A stretch of 20,028 nt of DNA, taken from NCBI GenBank assembly GCA_025924845.1, contig JAICHN010000039.1, positions 1 through 20,028 of the forward strand. Reading direction: 5' to 3'. A model generated the notes under the pieces. It was not told the DNA's origin. It did not search any database and saw nothing but the letters and a program-made list of their open reading frames with translations. Below are positions 7,553 through 14,265 of the stretch, piece after piece (position 1 is the stretch's first letter; every line of letters starts with the position of its first letter). Source of the DNA: Chloroflexota bacterium (lineage in GTDB: Bacteria > Chloroflexota > UBA5177 > JANWHV01). A program made the position numbers and the translations under genes.

Positions 7553-8577
7553 AGCGGCACCCCCACCGGCCACTCGGTGTAAACATCCTCCAGCGCCGTT
7601 TCGGGACGCGGGCGCGGCCCCGCCTCGGCAAACGCCTCCGCCGCCGCCACGCGCGCCGCCGCCTCATCCTGTATGGCCTGCAACTCGGCGGCCGTAAAGC
7701 CCTGGCCGAGGAGCGTCTGCTCAAATGAGGGAATGGGGTCACGCGCCTTCCAGGCCGCCACCTCATCATCGGGCCGGCCGATGGCGCAGATCGGATTGCT
7801 GATCGCATGCCCCGTATAGCGGTATGTCTTCAGTTCGAGCAAAGTCGGCCCATCCCCCCGTCGGGCCCGCGCTACCGCTTCCCGGGCCACCTTATATACC
7901 GCGAGCACATCCTGGCCATCCGCCTGGACGCCGGGAATACCGTAGCCCGCCGCGCGGATCGCCAGATCCTCGATTTTGGCGTGCATGCGCTGGGGCGTGA
8001 ACTGAGCATAGCGGTTGTTCTCGCAGATAAACACCACGGGCAGGTTCCAGAGCGCGGCGAGGTTCACTCCCTCGTGGAACGCGCCGTGGTTGGTAGCGCC
8101 GTCACCGAAGAAGCAGGCCACCACCTGGCCCGCGTCCCGCCATTGCGCCGCCAGGCCCGCCCCGGTCGCGATCGGTACGTTGGCGGCCACGATGGCGTTG
8201 GCGCCCAGCACGCCGACGCTGCGGTCGATGATGTGCATGGAGCCGCCCCGCGCCCGACAGAGGCCATTCTCGCGGGCGAATAACTCGGCCATCATACGGT
8301 TCATGTCGGCCCCTTTGGCCAGCACGTGCCCATGGCCGCGATGCGAGGTAAGCAGGTAATCGTCGGTATTCAGATGGATGCAGGTGCCGGCGGCGCAGGC
8401 CTCCTCGCCCAGATAAACATGCAGCACGCCGCCGAGTTTGCCCGCGTTGAACAACTCGACCAGGCGGGTCTCGAAGAGGCGAATGGTCACCATCGTCTCG
8501 TACATACGGCCCAGCATGGCGCGATCGGGCATCTCCTCCGCTACCGCGGTACGTTCCCGGCTCAAATCAACGGCCAT
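7549..8577 (-). CDS. E1 component alpha subunit of 2-oxo acid/acetoin dehydrogenase
   Basis: This 342-residue protein binds thiamine diphosphate and forms the E1 enzyme with the beta chain encoded next. The ThDP/Mg motif runs from GDG (158-160) to ENN (186-188). Other landmarks are the SHRGHGH stretch (78-84), RARGGSMH (108-115) and the YRYTGHAIS loop (252-260), which is phosphorylated in mitochondrial homologues. The size and the paired beta gene fit acetoin dehydrogenase AcoA or Gram-positive-type pyruvate dehydrogenase; the two cannot be told apart by eye. The frame extends to 8625, but ATG 8577 has an excellent AAGGAG Shine-Dalgarno 8 bases upstream and the extra residues look non-coding. 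The aldehyde dehydrogenase gene ends 69 bases upstream. Confidence 0.93.
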   Translation of the reverse strand: MAVDLSRERTAVAEEMPDRAMLGRMYETMVTIRLFETRLVELFNAGKLGGVLHVYLGEEACAAGTCIHLNTDDYLLTSHRGHGHVLAKGADMNRMMAELFARENGLCRARGGSMHIIDRSVGVLGANAIVAANVPIATGAGLAAQWRDAGQVVACFFGDGATNHGAFHEGVNLAALWNLPVVFICENNRYAQFTPQRMHAKIEDLAIRAAGYGIPGVQADGQDVLAVYKVAREAVARARRGDGPTLLELKTYRYTGHAISNPICAIGRPDDEVAAWKARDPIPSFEQTLLGQGFTAAELQAIQDEAAARVAAAEAFAEAGPRPRPETALEDVYTEWPVGVPL

Positions 8578-8585
8578 CAAACACG

Positions 8586-8591
8586 CTCCTT
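8586..8591 (-). promoter_or_regulatory. Ribosome binding site that fixes the E1 alpha start
   Basis: AAGGAG on the minus strand, 8 bases before ATG 8577. It favours that codon over the in-frame upstream ATG at 8625, which has no comparable site. Confidence 0.7.
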
Positions 8592-8646
8592 CCCTTGCTT
8601 TTTGTCTCGGACGGGCGATGCGCATTATCCCTACGTAGCATTGGTC

Positions 8647-10089
8647 TCACAGCTTCAACACCAGGAGACGCAGCTCGGTGAGTTCCTCGATGGCCGAGCG
8701 CAGGCCCTCGCGGCCGAATCCGGAGGCTTTCACCCCGCCGTAGGGCATGGAGTCCACGCGCCAGGAATTGATATCGTTGACGATCAACCCGCCCACTTCC
8801 AGTTCCTCGAAGGCTTGATAGACCAGGCGCAGGTCGTGGCAGAATAAGCCCGCTTGCAGGCCGTAGGGGGTATCGTTGGCCCAGGCCAGCGCCTCATCGA
8901 ACTTGGCATAGGGCGTTACCACCACCACCGGGGCGAACACCTCCTCGCAGCTCACCTTCATCTGGTGCGTCACCTCGGTCAGCACGGTAGGTTCCAGAAA
9001 GGGACCCTGGCGTCGACCGCCGATGCGCACGACCGCCCCTGCCGCAACCGCCTCCTCCACCCAACCTTCGGCCCGTAGCGCCGCCGCTTCATCGATCAGC
9101 GGACCCATGGTAACGGCAGGGTCCAGCGGGTCGCCCATCTTGATCGTCCGTACATGGCTGAGCAGCAGGTCGAGGAATGGCTCGTAGACCTCCTGTTGTA
9201 CGTAGATGCGCTGCACGGCGATGCATGCCTGGCCGGCGCGCAGAAAGCCGCCGGTCGCGCAGCGCGCCGCCGCCCACGTCAGATCGGCATCTTGATGCAC
9301 GATCACGGCACCGTTCCCTCCCAGTTCGAGGGTGACGCGCTTTCGATTCGCCTTCGCCTTGAGCGCCCAGCCCACCGGCACGCTGCCCGTAAAGCTGAGC
9401 GCCTTGAGCCGCGCATCGGTCACCAACGGCTCCGCCGCGGCCACATCGCAGGGCAGCACGCTAAGCGCGCCGGCGGGCAGGCCCGCCTCCAACAGAATCT
9501 CGCCCAAGGAGAGAGCGGACAGCGGCGTGCGCGGGGCCGGCTTGACGATCACCGGATTCCCGGCCGCGAGGGCGGGAGCAATCTTATGGGCGGGCAGCAG
9601 CAGCGGCGCATTGTAGGCGGTTATGCCCACCACCGGCCCGATAGGGAAGCGGCGCACCTCGCCTAGACGCCGCTCCCCGGCGGGCGCCGTGTCGAGGGGA
9701 ATAATCTCCCCGCCGATGCGCGTGGCTTCCTCGGCGGCGATCCGGAAGACCGTCACCGTCCGGGCCACCTCGCCTCGCGTCTCGCCGATCGGATTGCCGC
9801 TTTCCAGGGTTATCTGTCGGGCCAGCGCCTCCCCACGTGCCTCGATCAGCCCGGCGGCGCGTTGGAGGATTCCGGCGCGTTGGTAGGCGGGCAGGCGCCG
9901 CGTCACCGCGAAGGCGTCCACGGCGGCGGCGATGGCGTCCTCGACCTCGGCGGGACTGGCGTTGGCCACCGAGGCCACGATCGCCCCGGTATAGGGGTAA
10001 AGCACCGTGGTCTGGTCGGCGGATTGCCGCCAGGCGCCCCCCACCAGTAGGTCACGGCAAGGGGCATCGGCCATGGTGTCCGACATCAT
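8647..10089 (-). CDS. NAD(P)-dependent aldehyde dehydrogenase (GapN/lactaldehyde dehydrogenase-like)
   Basis: This 480-residue enzyme oxidises an aldehyde to its carboxylic acid. All catalytic features are visible: N160 in TAYNAPL, the cofactor-binding FTGSVPVG (233-240), the general base E255 in LELGGN, the nucleophile C289 in GQACIAVQR, and E383 in CEEVFAPV. The GQxCIAVQR context is typical of non-phosphorylating glyceraldehyde-3-phosphate, lactaldehyde and phosphonoacetaldehyde dehydrogenases rather than betaine- or retinal-type enzymes. Length is normal. The start may be ATG 10089, 10086 or 10074; none has a clear Shine-Dalgarno. It is the first structural gene after the TrmB regulator (80-base gap). 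With an SDR and an acid-sugar dehydratase in the same block, a lactaldehyde or glycolaldehyde role is plausible (as in deoxy-sugar breakdown), but no aldolase is seen in the window. Confidence 0.9.
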   Translation of the reverse strand: MMSDTMADAPCRDLLVGGAWRQSADQTTVLYPYTGAIVASVANASPAEVEDAIAAAVDAFAVTRRLPAYQRAGILQRAAGLIEARGEALARQITLESGNPIGETRGEVARTVTVFRIAAEEATRIGGEIIPLDTAPAGERRLGEVRRFPIGPVVGITAYNAPLLLPAHKIAPALAAGNPVIVKPAPRTPLSALSLGEILLEAGLPAGALSVLPCDVAAAEPLVTDARLKALSFTGSVPVGWALKAKANRKRVTLELGGNGAVIVHQDADLTWAAARCATGGFLRAGQACIAVQRIYVQQEVYEPFLDLLLSHVRTIKMGDPLDPAVTMGPLIDEAAALRAEGWVEEAVAAGAVVRIGGRRQGPFLEPTVLTEVTHQMKVSCEEVFAPVVVVTPYAKFDEALAWANDTPYGLQAGLFCHDLRLVYQAFEELEVGGLIVNDINSWRVDSMPYGGVKASGFGREGLRSAIEELTELRLLVLKL

Positions 10090-10136
10090 CGCTTAACCCC
10101 GAGGTAGGGAGGCTCGGCAGACCGCGGGTGACCATA

Positions 10137-10148
10137 GCCGAGGTCGGC
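10137..10148. promoter_or_regulatory. Short palindrome in the regulator-aldehyde dehydrogenase gap
   Basis: GCCGA and TCGGC arms separated by GG, centred in the 80-base gap before the aldehyde dehydrogenase gene. It could be an operator for the structural genes, but in GC-rich DNA such palindromes also arise by chance, and it does not match the palindrome at 11039-11052. Confidence 0.2.
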
Positions 10149-10169
10149 CACAGTGTATAACATCATCAT

Positions 10170-11018
10170 TCAACCCCCCGTGTCGGCGGGTGCGGCCGGC
10201 GATTCGCCGCCCCGGATAATCTCCACCAGATCGGACCGGCTCTGCCACCAGGCATCCCACTCCTGGCGGTCGGTCCGTTCCTTGGCGCACTCTAAAATGA
10301 TGTCGTGCCCCAGGTACTCACGGGCCAGCAAGGCCAGGGCACGATTGGCACTGGCGAATCCATATACCTGCTTGCTGGGCGTGAAGCGGGCTACCACGGT
10401 ATGCCGATCATCAGCCACCAGCACCAGCAGGCGGCCGTCGATACGCTGCTGAACAATGTCCGCATGTGAATGGTGGTAGACGCGGGCGAAGTCGAGTTCG
10501 GCCGTCTCACCGTAGAGCATCACATGGAGCCGCGTCCCCCGCTTGGCGGCCTCGTGCAGGGCGGGACGGAGGGAGGGCAGTTCGTCACTCCAGAGCGACA
10601 GATACAATTCCCGTCGGGCCGTAGCGATGGCCTCGCGCACCTGGATCACCACGCTTGGCTCGCCGCGAATGCTCAGCACATGCTCCTCCGCCTCGAAGGC
10701 GCCGAGTTGTGCCAACTCCACCTCAAGATAGTCCAGGGTGGTGGAGATATTCTGCCGGTAGCGGGCCAGCACTTGCGATGAGGGGAGGGCAACGTACTTG
10801 GTGCCCTCGCCTTCGCTAAAACCGGCCACCGCACCCTTGGCGACCAACTTCCGGAGTGTCTCATAGGTCTTGGACGACGGCACGTGCGAAGCCTGGCTTA
10901 TTTCGTTGCCGTTCAGGGCGCCGGTGCGGGTAAGGGCCACGTAGATTTGGGCTTCATACTGCGTGAAGCCAAGGCGCTGCAGATGGGCTACCACGTCACC
11001 GGCGAACTCGCGGGCCAT
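10170..11018 (-). CDS. TrmB-family transcriptional regulator
   Basis: This 282-residue sugar-responsive DNA-binding protein probably controls the catabolic genes that follow it. The N-terminal winged helix-turn-helix (about 10-78) contains the family pattern LGFTQYEAQIYVALTRTG (16-33) and the recognition region SHVPSSKTYETLRKL (44-58). A short coiled helix (about 84-110) links to the effector domain (about 112-270), which resembles the phospholipase-D-like TrmB C-terminal fold (LSLWSDELPSLRPALHEAAKRGTRL region, 158-182 or so). TrmB proteins are best known from archaea, where they bind maltose, trehalose or other sugars; they also occur in Chloroflexota and Actinobacteria. GGAGG lies 9 bases before the ATG. 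A strong promoter and a 14-bp palindrome upstream suggest autoregulation. Same strand and close spacing to the aldehyde dehydrogenase make this the pathway regulator by inference. Confidence 0.88.
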   Translation of the reverse strand: MAREFAGDVVAHLQRLGFTQYEAQIYVALTRTGALNGNEISQASHVPSSKTYETLRKLVAKGAVAGFSEGEGTKYVALPSSQVLARYRQNISTTLDYLEVELAQLGAFEAEEHVLSIRGEPSVVIQVREAIATARRELYLSLWSDELPSLRPALHEAAKRGTRLHVMLYGETAELDFARVYHHSHADIVQQRIDGRLLVLVADDRHTVVARFTPSKQVYGFASANRALALLAREYLGHDIILECAKERTDRQEWDAWWQSRSDLVEIIRGGESPAAPADTGG

Positions 11019-11038
11019 CGGGTACCGCCTCCGCTGCT

Positions 11039-11052
11039 ACTACCACGGTAGT
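11039..11052. promoter_or_regulatory. Probable operator palindrome upstream of the TrmB-family gene
   Basis: ACTACC and GGTAGT form perfect 6-bp arms with a 2-base centre. It lies about 20 bases before the regulator ATG and about 12-25 bases after the transcription start predicted from the adjacent promoter. A repressor bound here would block initiation or early elongation, fitting autoregulation. Confidence 0.5.
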
Positions 11053-11070
11053 GGGAGAGAGAGTTCCTGC

Positions 11071-11099
11071 ACGATAGCACGAGGGGTAGGGGCTGTCAA
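11071..11099 (-). promoter_or_regulatory. Sigma70-type promoter of the TrmB-family gene
   Basis: On the minus strand a perfect TTGACA (11099-11094) and TATCGT (11076-11071) are separated by 17 bases. The -35 box overlaps the stop codon of the upstream alpha/beta hydrolase gene. Transcription would begin near 11064, leaving a leader of about 46 bases that contains the palindrome. Confidence 0.65.
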
Positions 11100-11917
11100 G
11101 CCGCGGCGCCTTCCTCCACCCGATCCAGCCACTCACACATGAGGGCCCGGCATAGTACATCCTGTTCGATATTCACAAAGTGTCCTGCTCGATCGAGCAC
11201 GGCGAAGGTCGCTCTTGGGTAACTACCCAGAAGGTCCCAGGCGTCCTGGTAGCCGCAGAGGTTGTCCTGCCGTCCGGTCACAATGAGCGTGGGGCCGTCA
11301 AAGGGTGCGGGGAGGGTGTCCACCTCAAACGAAAAGAGGCCGGCGGCGTCCAACCGGGCAAAAAACCCGTGGTCGGCCCTCTGGATCTCCGTGACCACGT
11401 CATGCACCGCCGCGATCACCGGGAGGCTCCGCACCACGACGAGATCCGCGACGACCGGCGCCTCGTCCGGCCCCAGCTTTGCCGTAAGCGTCGGATCGTC
11501 AACAAGGACGGTTTTGGGTGGGAGCTGAGCCGGCGCGGGCTCCGCCTTCACCTGGGGCGCGCACAGCATCACGCCGTCGATGGACCCTGCTCTGTGGTAG
11601 ACCACTCCGCGGGCCAGGTACCCGCTGTATGACAGGCCGGCGACCACGAAGCGTTGACCGGGAATGACCGCGTCGATGAACGCCAGGACAGTATTCAGCA
11701 TCTGATCATGAGTGGCCAGATGTTCCACCCCCTTGGTCCGCCCCGTGCCGGGCAAATCAGGATACAGGCGCAGCCAACCGTTCCGCTCCGTGAAGAGGGG
11801 TTCCATGAACCGTACCATGATGCGGTGATCGCTCGGCCGCCCAGGCAACATCACGATGGGCCGACCGGTGCCGTAGGTTTCATAGAAGACGGCGATATCT
11901 CCGAGGTCACAGTTCAT
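11096..11917 (-). CDS. Alpha/beta hydrolase
   Basis: This 273-residue alpha/beta-hydrolase-fold protein probably cleaves an ester, lactone or similar small substrate in the cytoplasm. The catalytic triad can be proposed directly: nucleophile S96 in AGLSYSGY, acid D218 in VTGRQDN, and H246 in RAGHFVN. The oxyanion-side motif LPGRPSDHR (24-32) and PDLPGTGRT (53-61) are normal for the fold. The frame opens 16 codons earlier, but ATG 11917 follows a GGAGG at 9 bases, and MNCDLGDIAVFYETYGTG looks like a natural beginning. No signal peptide is present. The truncated acetyltransferase ends 63 bases upstream. Its stop codon overlaps the -35 box of the regulator promoter, so it is likely a separate unit from the catabolic block. 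Substrate unknown. Confidence 0.85.
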   Translation of the reverse strand: MNCDLGDIAVFYETYGTGRPIVMLPGRPSDHRIMVRFMEPLFTERNGWLRLYPDLPGTGRTKGVEHLATHDQMLNTVLAFIDAVIPGQRFVVAGLSYSGYLARGVVYHRAGSIDGVMLCAPQVKAEPAPAQLPPKTVLVDDPTLTAKLGPDEAPVVADLVVVRSLPVIAAVHDVVTEIQRADHGFFARLDAAGLFSFEVDTLPAPFDGPTLIVTGRQDNLCGYQDAWDLLGSYPRATFAVLDRAGHFVNIEQDVLCRALMCEWLDRVEEGAAA

Positions 11918-11980
11918 ATCCTGATGCCTCCGTTCATACATTGGGCCGAGACACTCGCTCGCCACCGCTTTCGCGGGCGC

Positions 11981-12199
11981 CTATCCTCCGAGGAATGTCG
12001 CGTGGGCCACGACAGTTCCATCGAGTTCTCCTATAATGAACTCTCCGCCTGCTTCAGGGTAGGCGTCTGGGATGGAGTGCATGTCCTCGTCCCACGGACC
12101 ATTTGCGAACCTTAACTGCGCGATGGTCGCAGCGAAGATCGACCACACGACGTCCCGATCCTCGTCTCGATAGCGCCTGAAGGTCAATCCTTCCAACAT
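11981..12199 (-). pseudogene. N-terminal fragment of a GNAT-family N-acetyltransferase
   Basis: This is 72 codons from ATG 12199, starting 5 bases after the methyltransferase stop and preceded by a G-rich Shine-Dalgarno-like GGGGTGA. The start MLEGLTFRRYRDEDRDVVW and the later GGEFIIGELDGTVVAHATF match strands 1-3 and helices 1-2 of the GNAT fold. It ends in TAG just where strand 4 and the acetyl-CoA-binding loop (Q/RxxGxG/A) should follow. GNAT enzymes usually have 150 or more residues, and the other reading frames of the 63 bases before the hydrolase start do not restore the rest. It is therefore most likely a truncated, inactive remnant. The same reading frame is also open into the 5-prime part of the methyltransferase, which would give a misleading 357-residue chimera. 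Confidence 0.65.
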
Positions 12200-12204
12200 G
12201 ATGC

Positions 12205-13054
12205 TCACCCCTTCACTGCCCGACCAATATAAAGGAAGTGGTCCGTGATGCCGAGGCCTTCGGGTGTCGTACCGGTCCGCTCCACGAGGTCCAGCCAGAC
12301 TGCCTGGCTTGCCGCGGAGGCACTGAGAAACTCGCGTCCGAGTTTGCCCGCGAACGATTCCGTCCCTGCCAACACCACCTGCTCGAAAGCGGTGTTGAGC
12401 TCCCCCTTGGAACTCGGCCGCCGTGGCCATGTGTACCGTGGGTGGGAACCCTTCAATGGGGGGGTCGAAGTTGCCGTCCTGGATATAGCGGTTGAAGAAT
12501 TCTGCGCGATTCGCGATGCTGTCGGGCTCACCGTGCAATATGTCCCAGAGGAAAGTGATGCGATTGATCCCAGCCGCAAATATCAGGCCGCCTGGGTGCA
12601 GGATTCGTGCCGCCTCCTCAATAGCCCGGTAACGCTCCCCCGCGTCGCCCAGATGGTACAGCGGCCCAAGCAGGAGTACGGCATCACAGCAGCTATCAGG
12701 CAGGACCTGTAAGGCGGTGGCTGATGCATAGTGGACGCTCGCGATGCGCTCAGCCAAGCCCGCCGCGTGCAAGCGGGCCACGGTGGTGTCGAGCAGCCGC
12801 TGTGCCACGTCCACGAGGTGAAGAACACAGCCCCGTCGTGCCAACAGCTCGCTGTAGTGGCCCACACCCACACCGACATCGGCAACCACGGCGCCGCCCG
12901 CGATGTAGCGGTCGAGGTATCGAGCGGTGATGGCGTACTCCACGATGCTACCCTGCTCAAGCCGAGTTACTTCGTAGTCAAAGCCATGGCCCACTAGATC
13001 CGAGGTATCATAGTTCTTGCCGACATGCTCGTGATGCTTCGCCAACTCATTCAT
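12205..13054 (-). pseudogene. Class I SAM-dependent methyltransferase, broken by a +1 frameshift
   Basis: Read with one base removed, this is a 282-residue methyltransferase. Motif I for S-adenosylmethionine is VADVGVGVGHY (57-67), followed by the acidic end of strand 2 (HLVDVAQRLL, 79-88), motif II/III-like CDAVLLLGPLYHLGD (123-137) and ILHPGGLIFAAG (151-162). In the N-terminal frame the sequence turns to nonsense after AEFQG (residue 217). In the next frame good sequence resumes as GELNTAFEQVVLAG and ends in ITDHFLYIGRAVKG, the usual C-terminus. The shift lies in a run of five C (plus strand, 12402-12406); four would restore the frame. The start ATG 13054 has a GAGGGAG Shine-Dalgarno. The rest of the gene looks well preserved, so a sequencing error or a very recent mutation is likely. 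Substrate unknown. Confidence 0.75.
12402..12406 (-). other. Homopolymer frameshift site in the methyltransferase gene
   Basis: A run of five G on the coding strand (in CCAAGGGGGAGC). The upstream frame reads E-F-Q-G and the downstream frame G-E-L-N; removing one G joins them. No classic -1 slippery heptamer in the right phase is present, so programmed slippage is unlikely. Confidence 0.7.
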
Positions 13055-13092
13055 CGGATTGCTCCCTCAGCGTGAGGCAGGACTTTACCATC

Positions 13093-13119
13093 CCTATCCT
13101 AGAGTAATGCCAAGATAGG
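13093..13119. promoter_or_regulatory. Inverted repeat in the divergent promoter region
   Basis: CCTATC (13093-13098) and GATAGG (13114-13119) form 6-bp arms around a 15-base spacer, in the 152-base gap between the divergently transcribed methyltransferase and RibD-like genes. On the minus strand TTGGCA inside the spacer could be a -35 box for the methyltransferase, but no good -10 follows. It may be an operator; the evidence is thin. Confidence 0.25.
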
Positions 13120-13193
13120 ATTCGCAAGCTCACGCAGTGCGGCGCCCGAATCAGCCGCAGGTTTCACCTTGGCTTTGGTTTAGTCGCCCCGAA

Positions 13194-13200
13194 AAGGAGG
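13194..13200 (+). promoter_or_regulatory. Strong ribosome binding site for a TTG start
   Basis: AAGGAGG, 6 bases before TTG 13207. It supports this rare start codon for the RibD/DHFR-like gene. Confidence 0.7.
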
Positions 13201-13206
13201 CTCGCG

Positions 13207-13767
13207 TTGGCCAAACTGATCTACTCGGCTATTACGTCGCTCGACAGCTACGTCGCGGACGAGAACGGCAACTTTGACTGGGCCGCGCCGGACGAGGAGG
13301 TACACGTCTTCGTCAACGGCCTCGAGCGGTCGGTCGGCACCTATCTCTACGGGCGTAGGATGTACGAGGTGATGGTCGCCTGGGAGGCCGCGGATGCCTT
13401 CGCCGGTGAGTCGCCCATCATGCAGGACTTCGCACGGATATGGCAGGCGGCCGATAAGATCGTGTATTCCAGCACGCTGGAGGCGGTACCGAGCGCTAGG
13501 ACGCGGATTTCGCGAGACTTCGACCCTGAAGCAGTCCGGCAGATGAAAGTCACATCGGGCCGGGACATCACCGTGGGCGGTCCCGCCCTCGCCGCCCAGG
13601 CAATCAAGGCCGGATTGGTCGACGAGTGGCAGCTGTTCGTCACGCCCGTCGTGGTGGGTGGCGGCACTCAGGCCCTTCCCAACCATGTCCACCTGACCCT
13701 CGAACTGCTGGACGAACGCCGATTCCGTAACGGCGTGGTGTACCTGCACTATCGCACCGGGGCTTGA
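13207..13767 (+). CDS. Dihydrofolate reductase family protein (RibD C-terminal-like)
   Basis: This 186-residue protein has the fold shared by bacterial dihydrofolate reductase and the RibD reductase domain, and is expected to bind NADPH. Seen features: the N-terminal strand LIYSAITSLDSYVAD (4-18), typical of this group; the YGRRMYE helix start (48-54); the nucleotide-binding GRDITVGGPALAAQAIKAGLVDE (118-140); and the C-terminal FVTPVVVGGGTQ (144-155). Members of this group (YyaP/YwjB-like) are mostly uncharacterised and are not part of folate or riboflavin pathways. The start is TTG with an excellent Shine-Dalgarno. It is a lone plus-strand gene with no partner. No riboflavin or folate genes are nearby, so its substrate stays unknown. 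Confidence 0.85.
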   Translation: MAKLIYSAITSLDSYVADENGNFDWAAPDEEVHVFVNGLERSVGTYLYGRRMYEVMVAWEAADAFAGESPIMQDFARIWQAADKIVYSSTLEAVPSARTRISRDFDPEAVRQMKVTSGRDITVGGPALAAQAIKAGLVDEWQLFVTPVVVGGGTQALPNHVHLTLELLDERRFRNGVVYLHYRTGA

Positions 13768-13970
13768 GGAGGCGGCGACGCGCCCTGAGATCCACCTCCG
13801 TGCGTTGCCGGATGAGGCCGGCAGCCGAGATCATGGCGCCACAACTTGCGCGATCCGCGCCACTATAAATCAGCTCCGTAAGTCGCGTGCCTACGCCCAC
13901 TGCGGAAAGTTGATGTCAGGGTCACGTTTGCCGAGGGTGCTTATTTCACGCCTGGTGACAGCAGCGCCGG
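13768..13970. other. Intergenic gap without a recognisable gene
   Basis: This is 203 bases between two converging genes. A short GCCGG/CCGGC hairpin (13807-13822) lies 40 bases after the RibD-like stop but has no T-run, so it is at best a weak terminator. I see no convincing reading frame. Confidence 0.4.
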
Positions 13971-14237
13971 CTATCTAAATTGATCCGGTACCTGGGCCAA
14001 CTGATCTTCAACTGTCCAACGCTCAGGTCGTGCGGCCGGGTCATTCCATTGCGCTCCAGAAGCGAGCCATTTTTCACGAAAGCTTCTTATCCCTCTTAAG
14101 GCTGCATCCTCGTATCCAAACTCTACGCCACAACAAGGGCAATAATCGAACTCAGGGCTTGCGCCATCTAGTCCCCAGGGTGGTGATTGTTGTCTCAGTC
14201 CGCACACGCGGCATCCGTAGAGATCAGTATTACTCAT
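13971..14237 (-). CDS. Small CPCC-type cysteine-rich protein
   Basis: This 88-residue protein has two cysteine clusters: C9-x2-C12 (GCRVCG) and C33-x-C35-C36 (YCPCCGVEFGYED). Together they should bind one zinc ion. The spacing and the CPCCG..FGY block match the CPCC cysteine-rich family, small bacterial proteins of unknown role, with the following WLASGAQW helix also typical (57-64). Its start ATG has GAGG 7 bases upstream. It lies 28 bases downstream of the tandem ADP-ribosylglycohydrolase gene on the same strand, so the two are probably co-transcribed. Function is not known; some CPCC genes occur near toxin-immunity loci, but nothing here shows such a role. Confidence 0.75.
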   Translation of the reverse strand: MSNTDLYGCRVCGLRQQSPPWGLDGASPEFDYCPCCGVEFGYEDAALRGIRSFREKWLASGAQWNDPAARPERWTVEDQLAQVPDQFR

Positions 14238-14265
14238 GACTGGCCTCTATTCATTGAATGATTCG

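Noticed and set aside
11981..13054. A single 357-residue methyltransferase-acetyltransferase fusion
   Set aside because: The middle (after residue 217) is nonsense, while the next frame has a proper methyltransferase C-terminus with its own stop, and the acetyltransferase has its own ATG and ribosome site. The fusion is a frameshift artefact.
13640..13900. An 86-codon minus-strand frame overlapping the RibD-like gene end
   Set aside because: The Arg-rich composition and the antisense overlap with a well-supported gene make it unlikely to be real.
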